Source of the DNA: DATLLN01 sp963809205
Lineage (GTDB): Bacteria; Actinomycetota; Thermoleophilia; Gaiellales; JAICJC01
Direction: 5' to 3'
Length of the DNA stretch: 64,000 nt
NCBI GenBank assembly: GCA_963809205.1
Contig: CAWEIS010000014.1
Coordinates: 1-64,000 of the forward strand
The translations under genes and the position numbers were made by a program. Below, piece after piece: positions 22,685 to 31,844 of this stretch. The stretch's first letter is position 1. The number at the start of each line of letters is the position of its first letter. The notes beneath the pieces were generated by a model. It was not told where the DNA came from and did no database searches. It was given only the letters and a program-made list of their open reading frames with translations.

Positions 22685-24562
22685 GCCGGCGGTTCCTCGC
22701 AATCATCGCAGCGCTGATGGCTCTCGTCGTGGCGGCTCCGGCCGCCGCGGCGGGCAGCTCGCTGCAGATCGCCAAGGTGGACACCACCGACTTCCCGGTG
22801 GTGCACGTCACCGTGCGCACCGACTCGGTGGGCAAGACACCCGAGCTCCAGCTCCTCGAGAACGGGGTGCCGGCGAACAACGCGGTGATGGCGGATCCCG
22901 GCGCTCCTGCCGCGATCGCGCTCCTGATCGACCAGTCGCAGAGCATGACCGGCAGCAAGCTGCCGGACGCGATCAACGCGGCCAAGGCGTTCGTCGAGGC
23001 GCAGAAGCCGACGACGCTGGTCGGCCTGTACGGCTTCGGCAATCAGGTCTACACCGCGGCGCCGATCGGCCAGGACCGCACCCAGGTGGATACGGCGCTG
23101 AACCAGCTCGTCGCTGGCGACCGCGTCGGGCACGGCCCTGTACGACGCCGTCTCGCAGGCATCGCAGGCCTTGTCGGCGACCCCGGCCCAGCAGCGCGTG
23201 ATCGTGCTGCTCACGGACGGTGCGTCGGATCACGACGCGGCAACGCTCGATCAGGCCGTCGCGGCCGCCCAGAAGGCGGGCGTCGACGTGTACCCGATCG
23301 GCATCGCCACCGATCCGACCGCCACGGCCGCGCTCCAGCAGATCGCCAAGGACACCGGCGGCACGTTCAACATCGCCACCGACTCCTCGGCCCTGCCGGA
23401 CGTCTACAACGCGATCAACGATCAGCTCGGCAGCACCTTCACGGTGACCTATCGCAGCCTCGTACACGACGGGGAGAAGATCCAGGTCAAGGCGACCGCC
23501 GACGGCTTCTCGCCGGCGACCACCACCGTCAAGGCCCCGGGCACGTACGTGCCGCCGTCGACGGACTCGGGCAGCAAGCTGCCCACCGGCGCCGGCGCGC
23601 GCCTGGTGCTCGGCCTGCTGGCCGCGGCGCTCGTCCTGCTGGCGTCGCTGGTGCTGATGAAGGCCAAGCCGGGCGTGATCATCGGCAAGCGCATCAAGCC
23701 GTTCACGGAGAACCAGAAGACGGCGGCACAGGAAGCCGTCGCCAGCGATCCGATGCGACTCGGCCTGCTTCAGCAGCTGTTCGTGGCAACCGAGAAGATC
23801 ATCGGCTCGATGAACTGGTGGCAGCGCTCGTCGGCGTCGCTCGAGCAGGCCGACCTGCCGCTGCGCACGGCCGAGCTGTTCTACATCCAGATCGGCACCG
23901 GGCTCGTGCTCGGCGCGCTCGTCGCCCTGGTGCTGGGCCACCCCGGCATCCCGGCGCTGATCGCGCTCGTGCTCGGGTTCGTCATCCCGATGCTGTACGT
24001 CCGGTTCAAGGCGAAGCAGCGGCTGTCCCGCTTCGAGAACCAGCTGCCGGAGACGCTGATCACGATGGCGGCGTCGCTGAAGGCCGGCCACGCGTTCAAC
24101 CAGGCGATCCAGAGCGCCGTCAACGAGGGCGCCGAGCCGAGCGCAAAGGAGTTCTCGCGGGTGCTGGCGGAGACCCAGCTGGGTATGCAGTCCGAGCTGG
24201 CGCTGGAGGCGATGGCCCACCGAATGAAGTCGTACAACTTCGGGTTCGTCGTGATGTCGGTGAACATCCAGCGGACGGTCGGCGGCAGCCTCGCGGACAT
24301 CCTTGACATGGTGGCCGACACGGTGCGCCAGCGCCAGCAGTTCGAGAAGAAGGTCAAGGCGCTGACCGCACAGGGCCGCATGTCGGCCTACGTGCTGATC
24401 GCCATGCCGTTCCTGATGGCGCTCGCCATCTTCGCGATCAATCCCAAGTACATGCAGATCCTGTGGACCGATCCTATTGGCCGCATGATGATCGCTATCG
24501 GGCTCGTTTCGATGGCTTTCGGGGCCATGATCATCCGCAAGATCGTCGCCTTCAAGGGGTAG
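22681..24562 (+). CDS. tadB: VWA-TadB fusion protein of the pilus machine (one apparent frameshift)
   Basis: This is a two-part protein of about 626 aa. A signal peptide (residues 1-24) leads to a von Willebrand A-type domain with a MIDAS-like DQSQSMTGS, LLTDGASDHDAATL and YPIGIATDP. A membrane helix (ARLVLGLLAAALVLLASLVL) then links to a TadB type II secretion F domain with AASLKAGHAFNQAI and SVNIQRTVGGSLADIL. The VWA half changes frame near 23116. Removing one G from GCTGGCG restores ATASGTALYDAVS and an integral length. The start is a GTG overlapping cpaF. The fusion puts an extracytoplasmic adhesion or scaffold domain on the inner-membrane platform protein. Confidence 0.88.
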
Positions 24563-24566
24563 CCGG

Positions 24567-25478
24567 ATGCTCTTCATCGGAATCGCACTCTTCTTCGCTG
24601 CCGTCTACCTCCTGCTGTCCGGCCTGACCGTGCAGCAGCGCGAGATCGCGGTGTCGGTTCGGAAGGCCAAGCGTTACGGCGTCCGCAACCAGCGCGAGAT
24701 CGAGACGCGGCGAAGCGTCAACGACCGCCTGCTCGGCCCGACGGCCGCCAGGTTTGCCGCCATCACGATGCGCGTCGCTCCCAAGACCAATCCGGAGCAG
24801 GTCGCCACCAAGCTCCTGCAGGCGGGCCTCGCCCGCACGCTGGCGCCCCAGGCGTACCTGGCCCTGAAGGCCGGACTGGCGGCGCTCGGACTGCTGTTCG
24901 CCCTGATCCTGACGGCCTCGGGCGCGCTGCCCTTCCTGCTCGGCCTGGCGCTGGGCGCCGGGTTCGCGGCGGTCGGCTTCATCGCACCGGAGTTCGTCGT
25001 CAACGGGCGCATCCGCACCCGCAAGGACTCCATGAAGGGCGAGCTGCCCGACGTGCTCGACCTGCTGTGCGTCTGCGTCGAGGCCGGCCTCGGCTTCGAT
25101 CAGGCGCTGGTCAAGCTGAACGAGCGGATGAGCGGCCCGCTGGTCGACGAGTTCTCGCTCGTGCTGCACGAGATGCGGATCGGCCAGAGCCGCAGCGCGG
25201 CGCTCAAGAACCTGGCCGAGCGCGTCGACTCGCCCGAGGTCTCGCAGTTCTCGCGGGCCATCGTGCAGGCCGACCAGCTGGGCATCTCGCTCTCGCGGAT
25301 CCTCCGCGTCCAGTCGCAGGACATGCGCCTGCGGCGTCAGCTCTCCGCCGAGGAGAAGGCCATGAAGGCCCCGGTCAAGATGCTGTTCCCGACCGTGCTT
25401 TTCATCTTCCCGGCGATGTTCATCGTCGCCCTCGGCCCGGCGATGCTGAACCTCATGAAGACGTTCGCCGGGGGCTGA
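24567..25478 (+). CDS. tadC: Tad pilus platform protein TadC (T2SSF domain)
   Basis: This 303-aa inner-membrane protein carries a type II secretion F domain: ELPDVLDLLCVCVEAGLGFDQAL near 156-178, then a second conserved stretch AIVQADQLGISLSRILRVQSQDM. Hydrophobic segments lie near the N-terminus, at about 102-150 and at the C-terminus. It follows the VWA-TadB gene by 4 nt and is the last Tad gene of this cluster. TadG-like and peptidase functions are not adjacent. Confidence 0.93.
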   Translation: MLFIGIALFFAAVYLLLSGLTVQQREIAVSVRKAKRYGVRNQREIETRRSVNDRLLGPTAARFAAITMRVAPKTNPEQVATKLLQAGLARTLAPQAYLALKAGLAALGLLFALILTASGALPFLLGLALGAGFAAVGFIAPEFVVNGRIRTRKDSMKGELPDVLDLLCVCVEAGLGFDQALVKLNERMSGPLVDEFSLVLHEMRIGQSRSAALKNLAERVDSPEVSQFSRAIVQADQLGISLSRILRVQSQDMRLRRQLSAEEKAMKAPVKMLFPTVLFIFPAMFIVALGPAMLNLMKTFAGG

Positions 25479-25660
25479 GCTTCCCCGAGGGTTTCGCCTG
25501 GGACGGCGACCGGTACTCGATTACGCGTACCACAAAGGTCGCCGTCCCGGCGTGTTCTCGCCGGCGCGTCTCGACCCGGCGTGTGGCCGGACGGGTGATG
25601 GGATGCCGTGGCGCCATGTCCCGGTTATCGGCATCCCGGCTGGTAGCCTTTGGCCCTCCG

Positions 25661-25731
25661 GGCGACGTGGCCGAGTGGTTAGGCAGAGGCCTGCAAAGCC
25701 TTGCACACCGGTTCGATTCCGGTCGTCGCCT
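25661..25731 (+). tRNA. tRNA-Cys (anticodon GCA)
   Basis: The cloverleaf runs from GGCGACG at 25661 to its complement ending at 25730. The anticodon loop is CTGCAAA (GCA), the T-arm is GGTTCGATTCC, and the discriminator is U. No CCA is encoded. Confidence 0.95.
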
Positions 25732-25752
25732 TCGTCCGAAGGGCTCGCCGGA

Positions 25753-26685
25753 TCAGTTCGGCAATGGGCTCGACACCTTGTAGAGATCCGCGCGGAAGAC
25801 CTTGCAGGTGTACTTCGAGTAGTACACCTCGTCAGAGGTCGTCCCCGAGTAGGTGTTGGTCGACTGCACGTCGACGCCGGCCTTGAACTCGACCAGCAGC
25901 GAGTCGACCCCGCCCAACGTGTAGCTGCGTAGCCGGACGGCCGCGCCGCAGGCTGTGTCGCTGCGCGCGTAGAACACCGTGCCGTCCGAGCCGACCGAGG
26001 ACGCGTAGTCCACCTTCCCCGACTTCGTCGGCACCGTGGTCGTCAGCTGCGCCGCAAGGTCGCGTGTCTTCACCTGGCACGAGAAGCGGCTGGTGCAGCG
26101 CGTCCAGGCGGCGTACTGGCCGTTCACCTGAGCGTCGTAGATCGCCGCGGTGTGCGCCCGGTTCCAGGTGACCGATCCGATCTGCTCGAACGTCTGGGCC
26201 GCGCGGTCGTAGAGCATCACGCGGTCGCTGCCGTGCCCGCTGCGGACGAAGAGGATCCAGTCGGGCGTCATCGAGACCTCGTACTCCCACTCGGACGTAT
26301 TGATCCCGGCCGGCGGCAGCGAGCGCACCTGCGTGCCGAGGTCGTACATGCGGATGTCGGACTGGCCGTTGGTGACCTGTTGGTAGATCAGCGTCGTGCC
26401 CTCGACGCTGCCCGGGAACCCCCGCGTCCGATCCGGGTTGACCCGAACGACCGGGCCGCCGGCCAGCGGTTGTGAGTACAGCGCGTAGTCCCGCGGGTGG
26501 GCCGTCGAGTTGCGAGTGAAGACGAGCCAGGTGTCGCTCGCCGCGCCGTAGATCTCGTTGACGAACGGGTTGTTCTTGACCGGGACCTGCGTCAGATCCG
26601 CCTGCGCCGGCCCAGCGATCGCCAGGGCGCCGGTCAGCACGCCTGCCATCAGGAGCACGCGACGCCGAGCGTGACTCCACCTCAT
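25753..26685 (-). CDS. Secreted beta-propeller-like protein of unknown function
   Basis: This 310-aa protein has a clear signal peptide (basic RWSHARRR start, hydrophobic core, cleavage after AGPAQA near residue 29). The mature part is a series of short beta-type repeats of the TolB/propeller kind, for example DTWLVFTRNSTA, DWILFVRSGHGSD and GTVFYARSDTACG. There are several cysteine pairs and no catalytic motif I recognise. It is convergent with tRNA-Cys, ending 22 nt away. Confidence 0.75.
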   Translation of the reverse strand: MRWSHARRRVLLMAGVLTGALAIAGPAQADLTQVPVKNNPFVNEIYGAASDTWLVFTRNSTAHPRDYALYSQPLAGGPVVRVNPDRTRGFPGSVEGTTLIYQQVTNGQSDIRMYDLGTQVRSLPPAGINTSEWEYEVSMTPDWILFVRSGHGSDRVMLYDRAAQTFEQIGSVTWNRAHTAAIYDAQVNGQYAAWTRCTSRFSCQVKTRDLAAQLTTTVPTKSGKVDYASSVGSDGTVFYARSDTACGAAVRLRSYTLGGVDSLLVEFKAGVDVQSTNTYSGTTSDEVYYSKYTCKVFRADLYKVSSPLPN

Positions 26686-26825
26686 GACCGTCTCCTCTCA
26701 TGAGCCAAAAGACACGAGCAGCGACGATCGTAGATGGTGCCCGCCACACTTGCATCGGGAAAATCCCCGGTCTATGCGTGGTGGATCACAGTCGTTCGCC
26801 GTGGCGCGGCTATCGTCTCGCAGCC

Positions 26826-27448
26826 ATGAGCCCCGCCACCGCCGTCGGATCCGACGAGCTTGACCTGCTGGACTGGAAGCGGCACATCTTCGAGCTGTAC
26901 GCGGAGATCCGCGCCGCCGACGACCGCCGCGCGGCGTGGCGGCGGTGGTGCGCCGCGCGCGACGAGCTCTTCCGCGAGCATCCGCAGTCGCCGGTTGGCG
27001 AGGCCGATCGCGAGCGCTTCCCGGGTGCGCGCTACGCGCCGTACCGGCCGGAGCTGGCGACCGTCGGCGAGCTCGTGCCCTCCGACGCCCGGCCGGTGGA
27101 CGTGGGCACGAGCACCGGCACACCGATCCGCTTCCGGGCGTTCGCCGACGTCCGCTTTCAGCTGGCAGGCGAGCACTGCTCGCTGCCCGTGTACTGGCTG
27201 GAGGGTATGGCGGAGGCCTGTTCCTGCCCTTCGGAGACGGCGACGCGACGTACGGCGGAGGGCGCTACCTGTTGGACACCGTCAAGGGCTCCGACCTGGG
27301 CGAGGCGGACGGCGGCATCGTGCTCGACTTCAACTTCGCCTACAACCCGTCCTGCGCCTACGACCCGCGATGGACGTGCCCCCTCTCGCCCCTCGACAGC
27401 CGGCTGGCGATCCCGGTCGACGCGGGCGAGCTGCTCCCTCCCGAGTGA
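26826..27448 (+). CDS. DUF1684-family protein (one apparent frameshift)
   Basis: The N-terminal part (ELDLLDWKRHIFELYAEIR, then ATVGELVPSDARPVDVGTST) and the C-terminal part (YGGGLFLPFGDGDATYGGGRYL, ending FNFAYNPSCAYDPRWTCPL) match the DUF1684 family but lie in different frames. Adding one base near 27211 joins them as LPVYWLEGYGGGLF and gives 207 aa. The function is unknown. The conserved Tyr-Asn-Pro-Ser-Cys-Ala-Tyr motif resembles the metal-site-like part of the family. The start is ATG 26826. Confidence 0.8.
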
Positions 27449-27476
27449 GGCGACCAAGGGGCTGGCGCCTGGCCGC

Positions 27477-27839
27477 GCCATTTGGCGGATCGAGCGTCGG
27501 CCAACTGGCGCATGCCGCCAAGTCGCGCACTCCACCCCGCCTCGATCCCGCTCTGGGAGCCGAACGGTCATTTGGCCGATCGCTCGGCGGTCATGGCGGC
27601 CCTCGTGCGGCCGTGTGCCAATTGGCGGATCGAGGTTCCGCCAATTGGCGCACGCCGCAACTCGCGCACTCCACCCCACTCAATCCCGCTCTGAGAGCCA
27701 GACGGTCATTCGGCCGATCGAACGCCGGTCACTTGGCATTCGACTCGACAAAGGCACCCGGCTCTGCCGCTCAGGAGCGGCCGCGCGCTCGTATCGGCAG
27801 GTGTGCCATTTGGCCGATCGAACGGCGGTCATTTGGCGG
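27477..27839. repeat. Five-copy direct repeat block in a 435-nt gene-free gap
   Basis: Five related elements of 33-36 nt start at 27477, 27567, 27617, 27705 and 27805. They share the core CATTTGGCSGATCGA, then about 6-8 nt, then GGTCATTTGGC or a variant. Copies 1-2 with their spacer (27477-27599) are a diverged direct duplicate of copies 3-4 (27617-27738). Short palindromes such as GCCAATTGGC recur. No reading frame here looks coding. The block lies between DUF1684 and the diguanylate cyclase. Confidence 0.75.
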
Positions 27840-27845
27840 CCCCAC

Positions 27846-27874
27846 GCAACAAAGGGGTCTGACCCCGTTGTTGC
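27846..27874. terminator. GGGGTCTGACCCC palindrome, bidirectional terminator candidate
   Basis: GCAACAA-A-GGGGTC-T-GACCCC-G-TTGTTGC forms a 13-bp hairpin with one internal mismatch. It lies 10 nt after the stop of the diguanylate cyclase gene and belongs to the same palindrome family as 41298, 41500, 41640, 48808 and (diverged) 57813. Confidence 0.65.
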
Positions 27875-27883
27875 GTTGGTGCG

Positions 27884-29947
27884 TTAGCGGACGGCGGTGT
27901 CGGTGCCGGCGAGGAGCTCGGCGTTGCGGAGCGCGAGGGTGGCCTGGCCGGAGACGGCCAGGATCGTGCGCACCGTGGGGTCGGAGGGCTCGTCGGAGAG
28001 CACCACCAGCAGACCCGAGTGCAGCGGAGCGGCGATGGCGTGCGAGGCGACGCCGGCGGCCTCGACGCTGAGCGCGGGCAGGTCGGCAAGGCGCACGACG
28101 CCGACCTCGCCGCCGGCGGGATGGCCGGCGTGGAGCACGGACAGGGCGACGGTGCGCACGGCGTCGTCGCCGCTCGAGGCGATCACCCGGCCGTGGCCGC
28201 CGTGGTGGGAGACGACGGCGACCGCCGTCGCGTCGACCAGCATCCGCACCGTGTCGGCGACGTGCTCGGCGACACCGGCTGTGGACGGCTCGGACGCCGC
28301 GCGGGTGGCGATCTCGAGCAGCGCCTTGGAGACGGCGGCGGACTGCCGTTCGGCCTCCAGCAGGCGGGCGTTCTCGAACGCCACGGCGGCCTGCGCCGCC
28401 AGCAGCTCGAGCAGCCGCACGGAGAGCGTCGAGAACTGGTTCTTGCCCAGCTTCGACAGCACGATCACGCCGATCGTGCTGCGCTCGAAGCGCATCGGCA
28501 CGGCGACGATCGACTCCTCGATGTCGTCCGTCCCCTCCACGTCCTCGGCGAACTCGCAGTCCTGCGCGTCGCCGATGTTCAGCGTCTGGCCGCGCAGCGC
28601 CGCCGTCCCGGTGATCCCCTCCCCCATCTCGCAGCGCAGCGCGTCGAACGTCTGCCCCGCGTACTCTTTGAGGTTCAGCGTGCCACCGAAGGCAACGGGC
28701 TCCAGGGTGCGATGCCCCTCCAGCAGGTAGACGCGCGCGTTGTGGTAGTCGATCATCGTCCGCAGCTCGGATACGATCGTCGTCCCGATCTGGCTGACGT
28801 CGTTCAGCCGGTTGAGCTTGCCGGCCAGCGACCCCAGCAGCTTCAGCTGGTTCAGCGACTCGAGCTCGCGGCGCCGGTTGTTCGCGTAGGCCTGCGACTT
28901 GCGTGCAGCGGCAACGCGCGCCGAGAAGCCGGCGGTCCGGTCCTTGCCCCACTCCTTCGCCGCGTACAGCGCGTCGTCGGCGGCCGTGTACAGCTCGCTC
29001 GGGCTCGTGCCGTCCTTGGGGAACGTCGCGACGCCGCAGGAGACGGTCATAGGCCGCACCGCGTGCATCTCGCGCACCCGCTGGACAATGCGGTCGGCCA
29101 CGCGCTCGGCCGCCTGCTTGCCAGTCTCCGGCAGCAGGATCGTGAACTCCTCGCCGCCGATCCGGAACGCCGCATCGATGTCGATGCGGAGCCCCTCCGC
29201 GGCGACGTCGGCGACCATGCCGAGGACGGTGTCGCCCTCCTGGTGTCCGTGCACATCGTTCAGCTGCTTGAAGTCGTCGAGGTCGAAGACGATCAGCGAC
29301 AGCTCCCGCTTGTAGCGCGCCGCACGCTCCAGCTCGGCGCGCAGCCGCTCGTGGAACATGCGGTGGTTGTAGAGGCCGGTCAGGTGGTCAGTCTGCGCCT
29401 CCTGCTGCAGCCGCTCGCGGATCTCCGTGTTGTCGAGCGCCAGGGCGGCCATCTCGGCGAACCGGCAGATCAGGTCGAACTCGAGCTCGGAGAAGGCGAC
29501 TTCGTCGCCCAGCCGCGAGATGTTGAGCGTCCCGATCGGCTGGTCACGCACCATCAGCGGCACGATCACCAGCGACTCCGGCTCCCACTCGGTGCCCGGC
29601 ACCAGCTCGCCGCCGTCGACCTGGTCGGCGCGGTCGAGGTTGATCGGCCGGCGCTCGTCCACCGCACGCCCGGTGAACCCGGTGCCCAGCGGGAACGGGT
29701 GATCCTCCAGGTGCGTCTCGAACCGGTCGACGACGTGCAGCGGGTCGAACTGCCCGCGCGCCTGGTCGATCCGGTAGATCGTCAGCACGTCGTATGGAAC
29801 GAGGCGCTTCAGCTCACGCGTGATGCGCGTCAGGAGCTCGTCCCGGCTCGCCGAGCCGATCAGCATCCTGGTCACATCGTGCAGGGTCTGGTACGACGCG
29901 AGCAGCCCGCCGGACGGGCCCGCATCAGAGCTGGAGCGCTCGAGCAC
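27884..29947 (-). CDS. GAF-GGDEF-GAF diguanylate cyclase
   Basis: This 687-aa cytoplasmic signalling protein has a first GAF-like domain at about 20-185 and a GGDEF domain at about 195-355. It begins DHLTGLYNHRMFHERL and has the active-site RIGGEEF. A second GAF region (about 400-540) and a degenerate third sensor region (about 560-680) follow. It should make cyclic di-GMP. The usual RxxD inhibitory site is not present at the expected position before GGEEF. The start is GTG 29947 with GGAGG, and a longer frame upstream has no clear family sequence. An 8-bp hairpin (29973-29995) lies in the 5' leader. The proximity to a Tad pilus cluster makes c-di-GMP control of pili a possible link. Confidence 0.9.
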   Translation of the reverse strand: MLERSSSDAGPSGGLLASYQTLHDVTRMLIGSASRDELLTRITRELKRLVPYDVLTIYRIDQARGQFDPLHVVDRFETHLEDHPFPLGTGFTGRAVDERRPINLDRADQVDGGELVPGTEWEPESLVIVPLMVRDQPIGTLNISRLGDEVAFSELEFDLICRFAEMAALALDNTEIRERLQQEAQTDHLTGLYNHRMFHERLRAELERAARYKRELSLIVFDLDDFKQLNDVHGHQEGDTVLGMVADVAAEGLRIDIDAAFRIGGEEFTILLPETGKQAAERVADRIVQRVREMHAVRPMTVSCGVATFPKDGTSPSELYTAADDALYAAKEWGKDRTAGFSARVAAARKSQAYANNRRRELESLNQLKLLGSLAGKLNRLNDVSQIGTTIVSELRTMIDYHNARVYLLEGHRTLEPVAFGGTLNLKEYAGQTFDALRCEMGEGITGTAALRGQTLNIGDAQDCEFAEDVEGTDDIEESIVAVPMRFERSTIGVIVLSKLGKNQFSTLSVRLLELLAAQAAVAFENARLLEAERQSAAVSKALLEIATRAASEPSTAGVAEHVADTVRMLVDATAVAVVSHHGGHGRVIASSGDDAVRTVALSVLHAGHPAGGEVGVVRLADLPALSVEAAGVASHAIAAPLHSGLLVVLSDEPSDPTVRTILAVSGQATLALRNAELLAGTDTAVR

Positions 29948-30047
29948 ATGTCCTCCGTAAGAGAGGTGGGACGGCGCATTGGGGTCGAATGCGCCAATCT
30001 CAGTGTCCGCTCGCGGCCTCAATGAGCCCACCCCCGGACGGGGGATC

Positions 30048-30965
30048 TCAGTCTGCAGAATCGCGTACGAGTGCAGCAATCGTGACCACCGTGACCACCA
30101 GCGTCGCCGCTATGGCAACGTGCACGGCGATCACGCCCCACGGCAGACCGTTGCGGTACTGGTACTCGCCGACCGCCAGCTGGCACAGCGTGAGCACGAC
30201 GCCCGCGACCGACAGCCGCTGCGGCACCGACCCGCGCGCCTTGCGCCACAGCCAGACGGCGACGATCACGAACAGCGTCGAGAAGATCACGGCGGCGCGC
30301 ACGTGCACCCAGGCGGCGTCGTAGAAGTTGCCCAGCCGCTCGATCGGCTTGTCCGTGCTGCCGGCGTGCGGGCCCGCGGCGGTGACGAAGACGCCGGTGG
30401 TGACCAGCACCAGGCAGGCGGCGACGGCCGCCCACGCGGCGACGCCGACGCGCGGCACATCCAGCGGCCGCGGCTCGCCGCCGTGCGCCAGCCGCCACGC
30501 CCGGACGGTCACCCAGGTCGAGGCCGCGACCACAGCCATGGCCAGCAGGAAGTGGCTCATCACCAGCAGCGGGTGCAGGTCGAAGGCGACGGTCAGCGCG
30601 CCCAGCGGCACCTGCGCAACGGTGCCGGCGGCGGCCAGCGCCGCCGCTCGCGCGACGCCGCGCTTCAGCCCGGGCACGCGGTAGGCCATGATCGCCGTGG
30701 CCACCGCGGCCAGCATCGCGACCCCGGAGATCACGCGATTCGTGAACTCGACGACGGCGTGGTACGAGGCGGACGGCACCAGCTGGTTCGCCTCGCAGGT
30801 CGGCCAGTGCGGACAGCCCAGCCCGGAGGCTGTCAGCCGCACCAGGCCGCCGGTGGTCACCACCAGCCAGAGCAGCGCCAGCGTGACCAGTGCGGCGGTC
30901 TGGAAACCGCGTGCGGACACCGCGGCCGAGCGGATCCGCGCCAGCGAGCTTACGGCCGTCGCCAT
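30048..30965 (-). CDS. ctaA: Heme A synthase (COX15/CtaA)
   Basis: This is a 305-aa membrane protein with about eight hydrophobic segments. It oxidises heme O to heme A for cytochrome c oxidase. Conserved features are TTGGLVRLTASGLGCPHWPTC with heme-region cysteines, EFTNRVISG with a heme-ligand His/Glu region, HFLLAM, and AGPHAGSTDKPIERL. The start is ATG 30965, overlapping the end of the upstream reductase gene by 16 nt. No other oxidase assembly gene is in view. Confidence 0.92.
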   Translation of the reverse strand: MATAVSSLARIRSAAVSARGFQTAALVTLALLWLVVTTGGLVRLTASGLGCPHWPTCEANQLVPSASYHAVVEFTNRVISGVAMLAAVATAIMAYRVPGLKRGVARAAALAAAGTVAQVPLGALTVAFDLHPLLVMSHFLLAMAVVAASTWVTVRAWRLAHGGEPRPLDVPRVGVAAWAAVAACLVLVTTGVFVTAAGPHAGSTDKPIERLGNFYDAAWVHVRAAVIFSTLFVIVAVWLWRKARGSVPQRLSVAGVVLTLCQLAVGEYQYRNGLPWGVIAVHVAIAATLVVTVVTIAALVRDSAD

Positions 30966-31825
30966 TGGCTCCGAGTGTAGATCGGCCGGTCGGCTGCTCC
31001 GAGCACCTCGGACGGGCCGCGCAGCCGGGTCGCCAGCACCGCCGCCGCCCGCGAGCAGTCGAGCGCGCAGTTGCGCGGTCGCGTCACGGGCAGCTCGGCG
31101 CTGAGAGCGGGCCGCAGCCGGTCGCGGTCGAGCCCGGCGGCCTCGGCCACCAGCGCGGCGAACCGGTAGCGGCTGACGGTCTCCGACCCGGCGACGTGCA
31201 GCGGCCCGCGCACGTCGCCCCCAAGCAGCTCGAGCAGCGCGGCGGCGAGATCGCCGACCGCGATCGGGCACCGCAGCTCGTCCGTGAAGAAGCCGACGTC
31301 GGCGGCGCCCGCGATCGAGTCGGCAACCAGCCGCTCGTGCGGCCCGGGCTGCGGGCCGGCATAGAGCAGCGACGTGCGCACGAGCAGGGCGGCGGGGTGC
31401 TCCGCCAGCGACCGCCCGCTCGGCCGCCAGCTTCGACTCGCCGTAGGGCGTGACCGGCACCGGCTCGTCGTCTTCGCGGTACGCGCCGTCCTTCTCGCCG
31501 TCGAACACGAAGTCCGTCGAGAGATGGATCAGCCGCGCTCCCGCCGCCGCGGCCGCGCGGGCGACGTTGGCCGACCCGGCGACGTTGACGTCCGCCATGT
31601 CCGGGCCGGACTGCAGGTAGGCGGTGTGCACGACGGCGGCCGGCCGCAACGCGCCGACCAGCCGCTCGACCGCATCCGCATCGCGCACATCGAGCACGGG
31701 CCGTCGCCCGGTGATGCGAACCGCGTCCCGGTGGCGTCCCATCCGGCCGCCGGCGCGCGCCGCACCAGCTCGCCGCCCAGGTACCCACTGCCTCCGGTGA
31801 TCAGCAGTCGCACGAGCGAGAGCAT
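30950..31825 (-). CDS. RmlD-like NAD(P)-dependent reductase (two apparent frameshifts)
   Basis: This extended short-chain dehydrogenase resembles dTDP-4-dehydrorhamnose reductase. The Rossmann motif LLITGGSGYLGGEL, HTAYLQSGPDMADVNV, LSTDFVFDGEKDGAY and the catalytic YGESK are all visible, but three frames are used. One base is missing near 31700 (before PVLDVRDAD). One extra G lies near 31405, where GCTGGCGG should read GCTGCGG. The net length is 291 aa, normal. The start is ATG 31825, 20 nt from the divergent decarboxylase gene. Confidence 0.8.
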
Positions 31826-31844
31826 ATGAGTAGGCTGATCGCCC

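Noticed and set aside
27477..27839. A CRISPR array at the five-copy repeat block
   Set aside because: Repeats are degenerate, spacings uneven (50 to 100 nt), two spacers are duplicates of each other, and there are no cas genes.
28019..30025. A 668-codon plus-strand frame opposite the diguanylate cyclase
   Set aside because: It is a GC-bias shadow of the GGDEF gene; the opposite strand has all known domains.
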